A stretch of 64,000 nucleotides of DNA, taken from the NCBI RefSeq assembly GCF_900207585.1, contig NZ_OAOP01000001.1:558001-622000 (forward strand), in the 5' to 3' direction. Below the pieces are notes generated by a model, which worked only from the letters and a program-made list of their open reading frames with translations, was not told the DNA's origin and did no database searches. This DNA is from Bacillus oleivorans. GTDB lineage: Bacteria; Bacillota; Bacilli; Bacillales; JC228. The stretch's first letter is position 1; each line of letters begins with the position of its first letter. Position numbers and translations under genes: made by a program. Shown here piece after piece: positions 52,714 to 63,029 of the stretch.

Positions 52714-53640
52714 ATGAATGTAATAGATTTACACTGTGACGCACTTATGAAATTGTACGACTCTAAAGGCAAATTAAAGTATGGTGATTCTCCAGAGCTT
52801 GATACGAATAAGAGAAGGCTTCAGGAAGGTGACGTTAAAGTCCAAGCGTTTGCAATTTTTATTGATCCATGGATGAAATCTGAGGAAAAGTGGCAGGCTG
52901 CACTTGACCAAGTGCATTACTTTTACACAGACGTTCTTGGCAACAACCCAGAAATGAAGCAAATCAAGGCGTGGGAGGATTTTGACCACTTAAAAGACGG
53001 CGAGATTGGTGCGATGTTAACCCTTGAAGGTGTGGATGCAATCGGAAATGATATGAATAAGCTGAGCATCCTTTATCAATTAGGGGTTCGTTCTGTTGGT
53101 TTGACCTGGAATAATGCGAATTTGGCTGCAGATGGAGCCGGTGAACTGCGCGGTGCGGGTCTGACTACGTTTGGCCTTGAAATTGTGGCGTTTCTCAATA
53201 AACATAAGATGCTAACAGATGTTTCCCATTTAAGTGAAAAGGCATTTTGGGATGTTATAGAATGTGCTGAATATCCGATTGCCAGTCACTCTAATGCGCG
53301 TGTGCTTTGCAATCACGTTCGTAACCTGTGGGATGATCAGATTAAAGCCATGTTTGCAAAAAATGGTTTAATTCATGTTGTTTTTTGCCCGCCGTTTATC
53401 AATGAGAGCGGCAAGGCAACCATTTCTGATTTAATTAAGCACATTGATCATCTTTGCTCATTAGGTGGAGTGAACCAAGTTGGCTTTGGTTCGGATTTTG
53501 ACGGAATTACCACCTACCCTGAGAACTTAGAAGATTCCTCCATGTATCAAAATTTAATCAATGAGCTATTAAAATATTATTCTGAGGATCAGGTCAAGGG
53601 CTTTGCTTACCAAAACTTTTTAAATCACCGCCCCAAATAA
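52714..53640 (+). CDS. Membrane-dipeptidase family protein (peptidase M19)
   Basis: This 308-residue binuclear zinc dipeptidase has ligands in IDLHCDALM (HxD), the bridging Glu in LTLEGVDAIG, and His in DVSHLSEKAFW and ASHSNAR. M19 enzymes often accept dipeptides with a C-terminal D-residue, such as L-Ala-D-Glu. There is no signal peptide, so it acts inside the cell. AGAGG supports ATG 52714. It overlaps the convergent small membrane-protein gene by 16 bp at the 3' end. Confidence 0.92.
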   Translation: MNVIDLHCDALMKLYDSKGKLKYGDSPELDTNKRRLQEGDVKVQAFAIFIDPWMKSEEKWQAALDQVHYFYTDVLGNNPEMKQIKAWEDFDHLKDGEIGAMLTLEGVDAIGNDMNKLSILYQLGVRSVGLTWNNANLAADGAGELRGAGLTTFGLEIVAFLNKHKMLTDVSHLSEKAFWDVIECAEYPIASHSNARVLCNHVRNLWDDQIKAMFAKNGLIHVVFCPPFINESGKATISDLIKHIDHLCSLGGVNQVGFGSDFDGITTYPENLEDSSMYQNLINELLKYYSEDQVKGFAYQNFLNHRPK

Positions 53641-54002
53641 ACGATAAAAGTGGAAAAAAGTAAACTTATTAAACAAAAGCTAAGTCCAGCAAACCAATAA
53701 ATTTTGGCAGAAGGAAAGGATTTACGATACGCGTGAATCCTTTCTTCTTTTTTTCCTTCAATTTGTTGTATAATCTGCTCTTTTTTACTAATTGTTTTAA
53801 AAAAATGCTTAGAACTTCGGATAAAAGCTGAGAAAAATTGCCCTTCTATTAAAAGCATAGCCCCGCCAATTATGAGCAGACCAAGCCCTATATAAAAAAG
53901 ACTGTCCATCCAATACAAAAAGCTCCATGACTGATAAAAAATAATAGGGACCCCAAAGGATAAAATAAGCAAAGAACCTGTAATCGTAATAATATTTTTC
54001 AT
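53625..54002 (-). CDS. Small membrane protein (possible DUF3899)
   Basis: This 125-residue protein has three hydrophobic segments: IITITGSLLILSFGVPIIF, LFYIGLGLLIIGGAMLLIEG and IYWFAGLSFCLISLLFSTFI. A basic loop between them (SSKHFFKTISKKEQ) suggests a cytoplasmic side. It recalls DUF3899 proteins of Bacillus, but this is tentative. It converges on the M19 gene with a short overlap and is divergent from the opp 2 operon. Confidence 0.7.
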   Translation of the reverse strand: MKNIITITGSLLILSFGVPIIFYQSWSFLYWMDSLFYIGLGLLIIGGAMLLIEGQFFSAFIRSSKHFFKTISKKEQIIQQIEGKKEERIHAYRKSFPSAKIYWFAGLSFCLISLLFSTFIVYLGR

Positions 54003-54149
54003 AGCTGACCAACTCCTATTTCTCTAGTATTTACAGTGTATCACGTTGAATAAATATTTCGAATAGTTTAATAGATATCTTGCTATTATTGGTTAGAACA
54101 TTTACAATTATTAAAAAATTATCAATTTATAAAAAGAGGGGGAGCAGTG

Positions 54150-55814
54150 ATGAAGCGAAGAAGATGGTTTTCACTATTAACGTTACTACTGATTGGAACC
54201 ATGATTTTATCAGCATGTAATTTCAGTTCATCTAACGGTGAGACTGAGGGTGAAGGTGATACTGGAAATGGAAATGGTGAAGAAACTCCAGAAGTGGCAC
54301 AAATTTTAAAAATGGATGCATCAGCTGATATTCCTACATTGGATTCGACAAAGGCTCACGACGGAGTAGCTTTTACCGTTTTAAATAATGTAAACGAGGG
54401 TCTGTATCGTCAGGATCAAAACAATCAGCCGATTTTAGCTATCGCTGAGACACATGACGAGAGTGATGATGGGTTAGTACATACCTTTACATTAAGAGAT
54501 GCGAAGTGGAGTAATGGTGACCCTGTAACAGCCCAAGACTTTGAATTTGCCTGGAAGAGGGTTATGGCAGAAGCTGGTCCATATAATTTCATGTTTGTAA
54601 CTGCAAGCGTTAAAAATGCAGAAAAGATTATAAATGGCGAGGCAACTGCTGACGAGTTAGGTGTAGTGGCGAAAGATGAAAAGACGTTGGAAGTTACACT
54701 TGAAGCTCCAAACCCATTATTTAAAACCTTATTAACTTTCCCGACATTCTTGCCGCAAAATCAGGCATTTGTTGAGGAACTGGGTGACCAATACGCATTA
54801 GAAGCGGAAAACATTTTGGCAAATGGTCCATTTAAATTAGTAGAGTGGACACAAGAGCAAGGCTGGAAATATGAAAAGAACCCGGATTATTGGGATGCAG
54901 CTAACGTAAAATTGGATGAAATTCATGTCACAGTTGTAAAAGATTCTATGACGTCAGCGAACCTATTCGAAGAAGGTACCATCGATCGTACGACGTTATC
55001 TGCTGAACTAGTTGACCAGTATACATCTCATGAAGACTTTTCAATTTCAAAACAATCGGGAATTGGGTTCTTGCGTTTCAATCATAATCACCCAGCACTA
55101 TCTAATGTGAATATCCGCAGAGCGATTGATATGGCGATTGATAAACAAGGTTTGACAGATGTTATTCTGAAAAACGGTGCACAGCCATTGTACGGAGTTG
55201 TCCCAGCTGGCTTCTACTTCTCACCTGACCAAAAGGATTACCGTGAGTTAAACGGTGACTTTAATAAAGGAACAGTAGAAGAAGCTCAGGAGTTATGGCA
55301 GCAAGGTTTAGAAGAGATTGGCCAAGATAGCGTAGCAGTATCGATTAATACTTCAGACGCAGAGTCAAGCAAGAAAATGGCTGAGTATCTGCAAGCGCAG
55401 CTGCAAGAGAAACTTCCAGGATTTACGCTTGAAATTAAAGCAGTTCCATTTGCACAGCGTCTAGAAATTGAAAAAGCGGTTGAATATGATCTTTCTCTCT
55501 CAACTTGGGGACCAGATTACAGTGACCCGATGACATATCTTGATATGTGGGTGGAAGGTGCCTCTACAAACAGAATGGATTACGTCAATAAAGACCTCAA
55601 TGCTCTAGTAGATCAAGCGAGAACAGAAACGGATCCTAGTGCACGTTATCAGATGCTTCTTGATATTGAAAAAATCCTGCTTGAGGAAGATGCAGCCATT
55701 GCACCTTTATACCAATCAGGTCTGGCTCTATTACAGCGCAGTAAGATTAAGGGGTTAGTCGAACATCCAACTGGTGCTGAATTCACCTTTAAATGGGCAT
55801 ACATTGAAGAATAA
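54150..55814 (+). CDS. Oligopeptide-binding lipoprotein (OppA-like), operon 2
   Basis: This 554-residue SBP family 5 lipoprotein has signal peptide MKRRRWFSLLTLLLIGTMIL with lipobox LSACNFSSS and an acidic Gly-rich linker. Family segments are DIPTLDSTKAHDGVAF, WSNGDPVTAQDFEFAWKRVM and RRAIDMAIDKQGL. The start is ATG 54150 with GTG 54147 adjacent; GAGGGGGAG precedes. It is first in the operon, and a terminator-like hairpin follows it, likely giving more binding protein than transporter. Confidence 0.93.
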   Translation: MKRRRWFSLLTLLLIGTMILSACNFSSSNGETEGEGDTGNGNGEETPEVAQILKMDASADIPTLDSTKAHDGVAFTVLNNVNEGLYRQDQNNQPILAIAETHDESDDGLVHTFTLRDAKWSNGDPVTAQDFEFAWKRVMAEAGPYNFMFVTASVKNAEKIINGEATADELGVVAKDEKTLEVTLEAPNPLFKTLLTFPTFLPQNQAFVEELGDQYALEAENILANGPFKLVEWTQEQGWKYEKNPDYWDAANVKLDEIHVTVVKDSMTSANLFEEGTIDRTTLSAELVDQYTSHEDFSISKQSGIGFLRFNHNHPALSNVNIRRAIDMAIDKQGLTDVILKNGAQPLYGVVPAGFYFSPDQKDYRELNGDFNKGTVEEAQELWQQGLEEIGQDSVAVSINTSDAESSKKMAEYLQAQLQEKLPGFTLEIKAVPFAQRLEIEKAVEYDLSLSTWGPDYSDPMTYLDMWVEGASTNRMDYVNKDLNALVDQARTETDPSARYQMLLDIEKILLEEDAAIAPLYQSGLALLQRSKIKGLVEHPTGAEFTFKWAYIEE

Positions 55815-55840
55815 GCAACACGAGCAAATGCGGCAGAAAA

Positions 55841-55878
55841 GCGAGGGTGTATCAACTGGTGCACTCTCGTTTTCTTTT
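55841..55878 (+). terminator. Partial terminator between OppA- and OppB-type genes
   Basis: GCGAGGGTG (55841-55849) pairs with CACTCTCG (55862-55869), one mismatch, and is followed by TTTTCTTTT. Read-through would lower expression of the permeases relative to the binding protein. Confidence 0.7.
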
Positions 55879-55926
55879 AAACTTCCTGTAAGTCTAAAAA
55901 GCTTTTAAAAGAAATGAGGTGTTCAT

Positions 55927-56859
55927 GTGCAACGATATTTCTTACAACGACTAGGCTATATGCTCATCACGTTATTTATTATTGTAACGATGACATTCTT
56001 TCTAATGAAGTTACTTCCTGGAACACCGTATACCAACCCTGAAAAATTAACGGACCAGCAAATAGCTGTTTTAAATGCAAAATATGGTCTGGACAAGCCT
56101 GTGGCCATTCAATACGTTCAATATTTAGGAAATCTGATTCAGGGCGATCTTGGTTATTCCTTTCAAAAAGTCGGGCGAACGGTTGAAAGTATGATAGGAG
56201 ATCGAATTGGCCCTTCTGCCTTAATTGGTTTTCAAGCCCTTGTCTTTGGAACAATAGTGGGGCTTGCCCTCGGTATTCTATCTGCATTGCGGCATAATAC
56301 GATTTTTGACTATGGTTCTGTGATCCTGGCTGTGCTTGGGATGTCCATTCCTTCATTCGTCTTTGCAGCCTTACTCCAATATTTTATCGGTCTGAAATTA
56401 GGCTGGCTCCCAGTTGCATTGTGGGATAGCTATGAATATTCAATTCTCCCATCTCTTGCTCTGTCCGTTACGGTAATTGCGACCGTTGCCCGATTTATCC
56501 GGAGCGAAATGCTTGAGGTATTAGGCCACGACTATGTCATAACAGCAAGGGCGAAGGGAATCAGTGAATCTAGTGTAATTGCTAAGCACGTGATTCGTAA
56601 TGCCCTGATTCCAGTTGTGACGATGCTCGGACCTCTTGCGGTATCGATTATGACAGGAACACTTGTTATTGAAAAAATATTTTCTGTACCGGGATTAGGG
56701 GAACAATTTACTTTATCCATCCTCGTGCTCGATTACAGTGTCATTATGGGAATTACGATTTTCTATAGTACCCTGTTTATTCTGGTCGTATTTATCGTCG
56801 ATATTTTATACGGAATATTAGATCCTCGGATTAATCTAAAGCGAGGTGAAGCAGCATGA
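55927..56859 (+). CDS. Oligopeptide ABC transporter permease (OppB-like), operon 2
   Basis: This 310-residue permease begins QRYFLQRLGYMLITLFIIVT. It has FLMKLLPGTPYTNPEKL and the EAA loop ARAKGISESSVIAKHVIRNA. GTG 55927 behind GAGGTG is the start. It overlaps oppC by 4 nt. Sequence differs enough from the operon 1 permease to suggest distinct peptide preference. Confidence 0.93.
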   Translation: MQRYFLQRLGYMLITLFIIVTMTFFLMKLLPGTPYTNPEKLTDQQIAVLNAKYGLDKPVAIQYVQYLGNLIQGDLGYSFQKVGRTVESMIGDRIGPSALIGFQALVFGTIVGLALGILSALRHNTIFDYGSVILAVLGMSIPSFVFAALLQYFIGLKLGWLPVALWDSYEYSILPSLALSVTVIATVARFIRSEMLEVLGHDYVITARAKGISESSVIAKHVIRNALIPVVTMLGPLAVSIMTGTLVIEKIFSVPGLGEQFTLSILVLDYSVIMGITIFYSTLFILVVFIVDILYGILDPRINLKRGEAA

Positions 56860-57923
56860 AGCTAGAGACTAACAAGTCGACTAAAGCAGTCATTCAAAAA
56901 AACTCTCTTCAACAATCACAAACAGTCCCAGCTGAAATTACAGATGATTTGTTTGTTGCAGCCCCCCTTAATCCGGAGAAAGCAGAGGAAATCACAAGTC
57001 CGCCGATGTCGTTCTGGAAGGAAGCCTTTTATCGCCTTGCCAAAAATAAAGGGGCGATGATTTCTCTCGTCCTTTTAGTAATCCTTGGTGCGATAGCGAT
57101 AATCGGTCCGCTTTTAACGGATTATCGGTATGATCAGCAAAATATTGCTCATACGAACCTGCCGCCCAAAATAGAAGGATTAGAGCGGCTAGGATTTGAT
57201 GGGATAGACGCAAATGGGGTCGATCAATATGAAACCCGCGGAATCGAAGAAAATCATTGGTTTGGAACCGATGAATTTGGCCGTGATTTGTGGACAAGGA
57301 TTTGGACAGGCACTCAGATTTCCTTATTTATCGCAATCGTTGCCGCACTTCTCGATCTTGTTATCGGTGTCGTCTATGGTGGATTCTCTGCCTTCTTTGG
57401 CGGTAGGGTTGATAATGTAATGCAGCGGATTGTCGAGGTATTGGTAGGGATTCCGAATCTCATCGTGATCATTTTATTTATCCTTATTTTAGAGCCTGGC
57501 ATCCGATCGATTATTTTAGCGATGATTATCACCGGTTGGGTTGGGATGGCCAGGATTGTTCGCGGACAAGTCCTGCAATTAAAGGGGCAGGAATTTGTCC
57601 TTGCTTCTAGGACTCTCGGTGCTTCCAATTCGCGTTTAATTTGGAAGCATTTATTGCCAAATGTAATGGGTCCTATTATTGTAACCGTGATGTTCACAAT
57701 CCCAACTGCGATCTTTTTCGAAGCATTTTTAAGTTTCATAGGTTTAGGTCTTCAGGCACCGCTGGCTTCGTTAGGTGTATTAATTGAAGACGGGTATCAA
57801 GCGATGAGGTTCCACACCTATAAGCTGTTCCTCCCAGCATTGATTATTAGTGTGACCATGATTTGTTTCAACTTGTTAGCAGATGGACTTCGAGATGCGC
57901 TCGATCCGAAAATGAGGAAATAG
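56856..57923 (+). CDS. Oligopeptide ABC transporter permease (OppC-like), operon 2
   Basis: This 355-residue permease has a long hydrophilic N-terminal tail (about 60 residues) before the first helix (ISLVLLVILGAIAIIGPLL). It has HWFGTDEFGRDLWTR, with a longer loop before it than the operon 1 protein, and the EAA loop ASRTLGASNSRLIWKHLLPN. It is coupled to oppB by a 4-nt overlap. Confidence 0.93.
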   Translation: MKLETNKSTKAVIQKNSLQQSQTVPAEITDDLFVAAPLNPEKAEEITSPPMSFWKEAFYRLAKNKGAMISLVLLVILGAIAIIGPLLTDYRYDQQNIAHTNLPPKIEGLERLGFDGIDANGVDQYETRGIEENHWFGTDEFGRDLWTRIWTGTQISLFIAIVAALLDLVIGVVYGGFSAFFGGRVDNVMQRIVEVLVGIPNLIVIILFILILEPGIRSIILAMIITGWVGMARIVRGQVLQLKGQEFVLASRTLGASNSRLIWKHLLPNVMGPIIVTVMFTIPTAIFFEAFLSFIGLGLQAPLASLGVLIEDGYQAMRFHTYKLFLPALIISVTMICFNLLADGLRDALDPKMRK

Positions 57924-57938
57924 GGGAGGAGCGATATT

Positions 57939-58973
57939 ATGACAGAAACGATATTAAATGTAGACAATTTGCATATATCCTTTAAGACCCAAACTGGGAC
58001 AGTCAGTGCAGTCAGAGGTGTAAATTTCGAACTAAAAAAGGGAGAAACGCTTGCCATCGTAGGTGAATCAGGCTCAGGAAAGTCTGTCACAGCTAAGTCA
58101 ATTATGCGTCTATTGCCTAAGCATAACACCATCATCTCTGACGGGAAAATCACCTATGAAAATAAAAGCCTCTTAGACTTATCGGGTAAAGACATAGCCC
58201 ATATTAGAGGATCTGAAATATCGATGGTCTTTCAGGATCCGATGACCTCTTTAAATCCTACGATGAAAATTGGAAAACAGATTATGGAGGGTTTAATAAA
58301 GCACCAAAGCCTGTCCAAAAATGAAGCCAAAAAACGGGCTGCTGAAATGCTGGCGATGGTTGGGATCCCAAATCCTGCGGAACGATTGAATGCGTATCCT
58401 CATCAATTTTCTGGCGGGATGCGGCAGCGGGTTGTGATTGCAATGGCACTTGCATGTAATCCGAAGATTCTCATTGCCGACGAGCCTACAACAGCACTGG
58501 ACGTTACGATTCAGGCGCAAATTCTGGATTTAATGAAGGATCTCCAGCAAAAAACGGGGACTGCGATTATTTTAATTACGCATGACCTTGGGGTAGTTGC
58601 TAATATGGCTGATCGGGTTGCCGTTATGTATGCAGGAAAAATTGTAGAACAGGGAACACTTGATGAAATTTTCTATAGCCCTCAGCATCCATACACGCTG
58701 GGACTTTTACAATCGATGCCAAAACTGCATGCTAAACGGTCGGAAGCTCTTATTCCGATCCCAGGAACACCGCCAGATATGGCAACCTTAGGAAGCGGCT
58801 GCTCCTTTGCAGCTCGCTGCCCCTATACCATGAAGGTTTGCCATCATTTTTCGCCAGAAGAAACAACGGTTGAAGGCAATCATACTGTTTCATGCTGGCT
58901 ACAGGATAAGCGGACACCTGCGGACCTCCGTCCAGCGGCGATTGTAGGGGGTGTGACAAATGAGCGCCAATGA
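57939..58973 (+). CDS. Oligopeptide ABC transporter ATPase (OppD-like), operon 2
   Basis: In this 344-residue ATPase, Walker A is GESGSGKSV, with [15 protein letters not shown], signature FSGGMRQRV, Walker [13 protein letters not shown] and ITHDLGVV. The C-terminal motif is [23 protein letters not shown] upstream supports ATG 57939. Its 3' end overlaps oppF by 14 nt. Confidence 0.93.
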   Translation: MTETILNVDNLHISFKTQTGTVSAVRGVNFELKKGETLAIVGESGSGKSVTAKSIMRLLPKHNTIISDGKITYENKSLLDLSGKDIAHIRGSEISMVFQDPMTSLNPTMKIGKQIMEGLIKHQSLSKNEAKKRAAEMLAMVGIPNPAERLNAYPHQFSGGMRQRVVIAMALACNPKILIADEPTTALDVTIQAQILDLMKDLQQKTGTAIILITHDLGVVANMADRVAVMYAGKIVEQGTLDEIFYSPQHPYTLGLLQSMPKLHAKRSEALIPIPGTPPDMATLGSGCSFAARCPYTMKVCHHFSPEETTVEGNHTVSCWLQDKRTPADLRPAAIVGGVTNERQ

Positions 58974-59928
58974 AGTTTTAGTTGAAGTAAAAGACCTCGA
59001 GAAGCATTTTAAATTGGGTAAAAATAGCATCCTCCGTGCAGTGGATGGCATTAGTTTTTCCATTCATAAGGGGGAGACGCTTGGCCTGGTTGGAGAATCA
59101 GGATGCGGAAAATCAACAGTTGGCCGAACCATTACCCAGCTATACTCACTAACCGGCGGTGAAGTTCTTTTTAACCAAGAGAGGCTTCATATGGCAAGGT
59201 CTAAAGAAGAACAAAAGAAATTCAAACGCAGTATGCAAATGATATTCCAAGACCCATATTCATCCCTGAATCCGCGGATGACGGTGCAGGAGATCATTGG
59301 GGAAGGGCTTCTAATCCATCGCCCGAACATGTCTAAGAAAGAACGGGATTACCGGGTTGTTGAATTATTAGAACTAGTAGGACTCAACCAAAAGCATGCC
59401 TACCGTTATCCCCATGAATTCAGCGGCGGACAAAGACAGCGGGTCGGGATTGCCCGTGCGCTGGCAGTCGAGCCGCAATTTATTGTAGCGGATGAACCAA
59501 TTGCAGCATTGGATGTATCAATCCAGGCGCAAATTGTTAATCTTTTGAAAAACCTGCAAGAGGAAAAAGGGTTAACCTATTTGTTCATTGCCCACGATTT
59601 ATCGATGGTCAAGCACATCAGCGACCGAATTGCGGTTATGTATCTAGGTAAAATCGTTGAAATGGGTGACAGTGAAGAGCTATATGAAAAACCGCTGCAC
59701 CCTTATACAGAAGCACTGCTGTCAGCAATTCCGCTGCCTGATCCAAAGCTTGAACGAAGCAGGGAACGGATTATCTTAAAAGGAGACGTCCCGAGTCCAA
59801 CGAATCTTCCAAGCGGCTGCCGCTTCCGGACGCGCTGCCCAAAAGCAATGGATATTTGTTCACAAATAGAGCCAGCATTTAGGGAAGCAGAGCCGGGCCG
59901 GTTTGTGGCGTGTCATTTGTTTGAGTAA
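58960..59928 (+). CDS. Oligopeptide ABC transporter ATPase (OppF-like), operon 2
   Basis: In this 322-residue ATPase, Walker A is [10 protein letters not shown], with [14 protein letters not shown], signature [15 protein letters not shown], Walker [13 protein letters not shown] and IAHDLSMV. The C-terminal Cys motif is [14 protein letters not shown]. It ends the operon, and a strong terminator follows at 59951. Confidence 0.93.
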   Translation: MSANEVLVEVKDLEKHFKLGKNSILRAVDGISFSIHKGETLGLVGESGCGKSTVGRTITQLYSLTGGEVLFNQERLHMARSKEEQKKFKRSMQMIFQDPYSSLNPRMTVQEIIGEGLLIHRPNMSKKERDYRVVELLELVGLNQKHAYRYPHEFSGGQRQRVGIARALAVEPQFIVADEPIAALDVSIQAQIVNLLKNLQEEKGLTYLFIAHDLSMVKHISDRIAVMYLGKIVEMGDSEELYEKPLHPYTEALLSAIPLPDPKLERSRERIILKGDVPSPTNLPSGCRFRTRCPKAMDICSQIEPAFREAEPGRFVACHLFE

Positions 59929-59950
59929 GAGGTTAATAGTTTGAGTTTTG

Positions 59951-59989
59951 CGGTTAGCCCACGGTGGTGGTGGGCTAGCCGTTTTTTTT
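59951..59989 (+). terminator. Terminator of opp operon 2
   Basis: CGGTTAGCCCAC (59951-59962) pairs with GTGGGCTAGCCG (59970-59981) and is followed by eight T. Confidence 0.92.
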
Positions 59990-60069
59990 GGACCATAAGG
60001 GAGGGAATTGTAATAAAGGCCGGCTAATAAGGAAATGCACGAATCCCTAAATTAAAATTAAACTAAATA

Positions 60070-60098
60070 TTGAGAAAATTCGTCAAATATGTTATCCT
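60070..60098 (+). promoter_or_regulatory. Putative promoter of the RpiR-M20-GNAT-NSAR operon
   Basis: TTGAGA (60070-60075) and TATCCT (60093-60098) are 17 bp apart, immediately before two repeated palindromes that could be the operator. Confidence 0.5.
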
Positions 60099-60104
60099 CT
60101 TTTA

Positions 60105-60146
60105 AAGGATTTCCTTCATATTATTTATTTTTGAAGGCTTTCCTTC
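60105..60146 (+). promoter_or_regulatory. Two tandem palindromes, candidate RpiR operator
   Basis: AAGG-ATTT-CCTTC (60105-60117) and GAAGG-CTTT-CCTTC (60133-60146) share the arms AAGG/CCTTC and are 29 bp apart, start to start. Both lie between the promoter and the regulator gene. Confidence 0.55.
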
Positions 60147-60194
60147 TTACGTCCTGATTATTAGAATATTAAAGTCTAAAAATAGGAGTCTACC

Positions 60195-61043
60195 ATGCAG
60201 CATTTGAAGATGTCGATTGAGAGTAATTTTAATAAATTATCTAAAGGGGTTCAAAAGGTTGCGAGTTATTTTTTAAAGGACCCTGAGGTGTTTGCTGTGT
60301 ATCCGGCTGATCAGATTGGCAAGACAATCGGGGTGAGTGAGACGACTGTCATTCGTTTTTGCCAGACACTCGGATTTAAAGGATATAGTGGATTTCAAAA
60401 GAAGATTCAGGAGAGTGTGTTAAACCGAAGGAGCAGCCTTTCAGATTATCAGTCTGGTAAACGGGCGATTAAAGAATCATCAAATTTTCTCCAGGAGGTT
60501 ATGTTTACTGACGCACAAAACATTGAGAAAGTGGCGGCTCAATTAAGTGAACAAGATTTTCTTCAGGCTGTTCACAGTTTGGCCACTGCTGATCAGGTAT
60601 TAGTGGCGGGGGTGCGATCCTCTTATTCCTTGGCAAGCTGGTTTAGTTTTAGCCTTGAATTAATTCAAGGGAAAGTAAAGCAATACCGTTCAAACCATGA
60701 TGACATTCTTCTGTTGTTTAGTGAAATAAATAGCAATAAAGTATTGGTCGCATTTTCGTTTCACCGCTATGCATTAGAAACTATTAATCTGGCAAAAGAA
60801 GCGAAGAAGCGAGGGGCTTATGTTATTGGCATCACCGATTCCGCAGTAGCCCCGATTCGAGAACACTGTGATTTATTATTACCGGTCGAGCTTCCCGTTC
60901 CATCGACGCTTGATGCGACTCCGGCTGCTTTTTCTTTATTAAATGCGATTATCGCGGGCGTCGCAGTGCAAAATGGAGAAGAATTTGAAAGAAGAAGAAA
61001 GAAATTTGAGTCTGTTCAATTGGATCACTATTTTGTGAATTAA
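60195..61043 (+). CDS. MurR/RpiR family transcriptional regulator
   Basis: This 282-residue regulator has an N-terminal RpiR helix-turn-helix (SKGVQKVASYFLKDPEVF; GVSETTVIRFCQTLGFKGYS) and a C-terminal SIS phosphosugar-binding domain (VLVAGVRSSYSLASWFS; VIGITDSAVAPI). RpiR regulators usually sense phosphosugars or, in the MurR group, MurNAc-6-phosphate. It heads the N-succinylamino-acid racemase genes and probably controls them. TAGGAG precedes ATG 60195. Confidence 0.9.
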   Translation: MQHLKMSIESNFNKLSKGVQKVASYFLKDPEVFAVYPADQIGKTIGVSETTVIRFCQTLGFKGYSGFQKKIQESVLNRRSSLSDYQSGKRAIKESSNFLQEVMFTDAQNIEKVAAQLSEQDFLQAVHSLATADQVLVAGVRSSYSLASWFSFSLELIQGKVKQYRSNHDDILLLFSEINSNKVLVAFSFHRYALETINLAKEAKKRGAYVIGITDSAVAPIREHCDLLLPVELPVPSTLDATPAAFSLLNAIIAGVAVQNGEEFERRRKKFESVQLDHYFVN

Positions 61044-61064
61044 CGAGAAAGAAGGTTTATGATT

Positions 61065-62174
61065 GTGGTTGAAGTTTCTGAGAAGGTTTATCATGATTTC
61101 AAACACCTCCACGCAAATCCGGAGGTGAGCTGGAAGGAAGAGAAAACGACGCAATACATTGCTTCCATATTAAAAGAAAATGGCTGCCGCGTGCAGACGT
61201 TTGCTGATTGTACTGGTGTCATAGGAGAAATAGGAGAAGGGAAACCGGTTGTGGCTGTCCGTGCCGATATCGATGCCCTCTGGCAGGAAGTAGACGGCGA
61301 GTTTCGTGCCAACCATTCTTGCGGACATGATGCCCATATGGCCATGGTTTTAGGTGTTTTGTATTCCTTAAAAAATCAAACCTTAAAAGGGACTGTCCGC
61401 TTTATCTTTCAGCCGGCTGAAGAAAAGGGAACTGGAGCACTGAAAATGGTAGAAAAGGGTGTCGTGGATGATGTGGATTATCTATTTGGTGCACACCTCA
61501 GACCGATACAGGAAATCCCGCACGGAACGGCATCACCTGTTATCCTCCATGGAGCAGCCCGTTTTATCAAGGGAAGAATTACAGGAGAGGATAGTCACGG
61601 TGCACGCCCTCATTTAACGGCGAACGCGATTGAGGTTGGGGCCGATCTGGTTAAATTGATTCACGGTATCCACCTAGACCCGATGGTGCCTCACTCTGCT
61701 AAAATGACAGCGTTTCAGGCAGGCGGGGAAAGCTCAAATATTATCCCGGGTTCTGCGACCTTCAGTTTAGACATCCGCTCGCAAACGAATGAGATTATGG
61801 AGGCTTTGGTTAAAAAAATCGAAGCGGGTGCAGAGATGTTAGCCCAATACCATGGGGTGAAAATTGAATTGGAAACCCGTGCAAATGTAGCGGCAGCTGT
61901 TCCAAATCAAGAGGCACAGGCCAAACTTGCAAAAGCGATTGAAGCGGTATTAGGAAAAGAAAATCTTAAAGCGCCGCTTATAACCACCGGCGGCGACGAT
62001 TTTCATTTTTACACGATTAAACGCCCGCATTTAAAAGCAACGATGCTTGGATTAGGTTGTGACCTGCAGCCTGGGCTTCATCATCCCAACATGACGTTTA
62101 ATCATGGAGCTTTAATGCATGGGGTTCAGATTTTAACGAAAGCGATTGTTGAGACATTAGGTGAAGGCAGGTAG
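61065..62174 (+). CDS. M20 family amidohydrolase (N-succinyl/N-acyl-L-amino acid hydrolase)
   Basis: This is a zinc-dependent M20 amidohydrolase of about 369 residues. Metal-site motifs are [36 protein letters not shown] and [12 protein letters not shown]. In the NSAR pathway of Geobacillus-type bacteria the partner M20 enzyme removes succinate from N-succinyl-L-amino acids. GAAGG sits too close to ATG 61059 but nine bases from GTG 61065, which I prefer. It follows the RpiR gene by about 20 nt and the GNAT gene follows after 6 nt. Confidence 0.88.
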   Translation: MVEVSEKVYHDFKHLHANPEVSWKEEKTTQYIASILKENGCRVQTFADCTGVIGEIGEGKPVVAVRADIDALWQEVDGEFRANHSCGHDAHMAMVLGVLYSLKNQTLKGTVRFIFQPAEEKGTGALKMVEKGVVDDVDYLFGAHLRPIQEIPHGTASPVILHGAARFIKGRITGEDSHGARPHLTANAIEVGADLVKLIHGIHLDPMVPHSAKMTAFQAGGESSNIIPGSATFSLDIRSQTNEIMEALVKKIEAGAEMLAQYHGVKIELETRANVAAAVPNQEAQAKLAKAIEAVLGKENLKAPLITTGGDDFHFYTIKRPHLKATMLGLGCDLQPGLHHPNMTFNHGALMHGVQILTKAIVETLGEGR

Positions 62175-62180
62175 TAAAAG

Positions 62181-63014
62181 ATGAAGCAAACGATTGAAAT
62201 TCGAAAATTAACATCGTTACAGGAAATGCGGCAGGTTGAAGAGCTCGAGGAACACATTTGGGGTTCACCAACTACCCCGCTTCATCAAACCCATACTGCT
62301 GTAAAAAATGGCGGGATCATTGCAGGAGCTTATGATGGAGAGAAGCTCGTTGGGTTTCAATATAGCTTTCCGGGATATAAAAACGGCCAAGTCTATTTAT
62401 GTTCCCATATGTTAGGGATCCACAGTGATTACCAAAAATCCGGGATCGGAGAGAAATTAAAGCATAAGCAGCGAGAATTAGCGATTGAAATGGGTTATTC
62501 GTTTATTACTTGGACCTTTGATCCCTTATTAAGTGTGAATGCCTACTTAAATCTCCATAAACTCGGCGGAATTGCAGGCAGCTACTCTGAAAACCATTAT
62601 GGCATGATGGACGATGCCCAAAATGCCGGGCTTCCCACTGACCGGTTTAAAGTAGAGTGGTGGATTAAAAGTAATTATGTAAATGAACATAAGCCTAAGA
62701 ACTATGCGGTTGATTTTAACAGGATTCTCTTACAGACAAAAATCAATCAAGATGGTCTTCCTTATATAGTCGGGAAAAATGATGGAGTTGCTTTTGATCC
62801 AACTGCGGATGGCTGGCTTGTTCCAATTCCTGCTGATTTTCAAAGCATCAAAAATAGCGACTTTGAATTAGCGCTCGATTGGAGGATTAAGACAAGAGAA
62901 GTGTTTCAAGGTTTATTGGCCCAAGGGTTTGTCGGAGAGGACCTTATTCGCCATCCTGAAAAACATGTTAGCTATTATCGTTTTTCATTACGTAATCATT
63001 TAGATATAAAGTAG
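62181..63014 (+). CDS. GNAT N-acyltransferase (D-amino acid N-succinyltransferase by context)
   Basis: This is a 277-residue GNAT enzyme. The acyl-CoA-binding segment is LGIHSDYQKSGIGEKLKHKQ (R/QxxGxG type), followed by GYSFITWTFDPLLSVNAYLN, a family region. In characterised NSAR operons, a GNAT protein of this type succinylates D-amino acids using succinyl-CoA. It lies between the M20 hydrolase and the racemase gene with 6- and 15-nt gaps, giving a full three-step set. Confidence 0.88.
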   Translation: MKQTIEIRKLTSLQEMRQVEELEEHIWGSPTTPLHQTHTAVKNGGIIAGAYDGEKLVGFQYSFPGYKNGQVYLCSHMLGIHSDYQKSGIGEKLKHKQRELAIEMGYSFITWTFDPLLSVNAYLNLHKLGGIAGSYSENHYGMMDDAQNAGLPTDRFKVEWWIKSNYVNEHKPKNYAVDFNRILLQTKINQDGLPYIVGKNDGVAFDPTADGWLVPIPADFQSIKNSDFELALDWRIKTREVFQGLLAQGFVGEDLIRHPEKHVSYYRFSLRNHLDIK

Positions 63015-63029
63015 GAGGAGCAAGAAGCC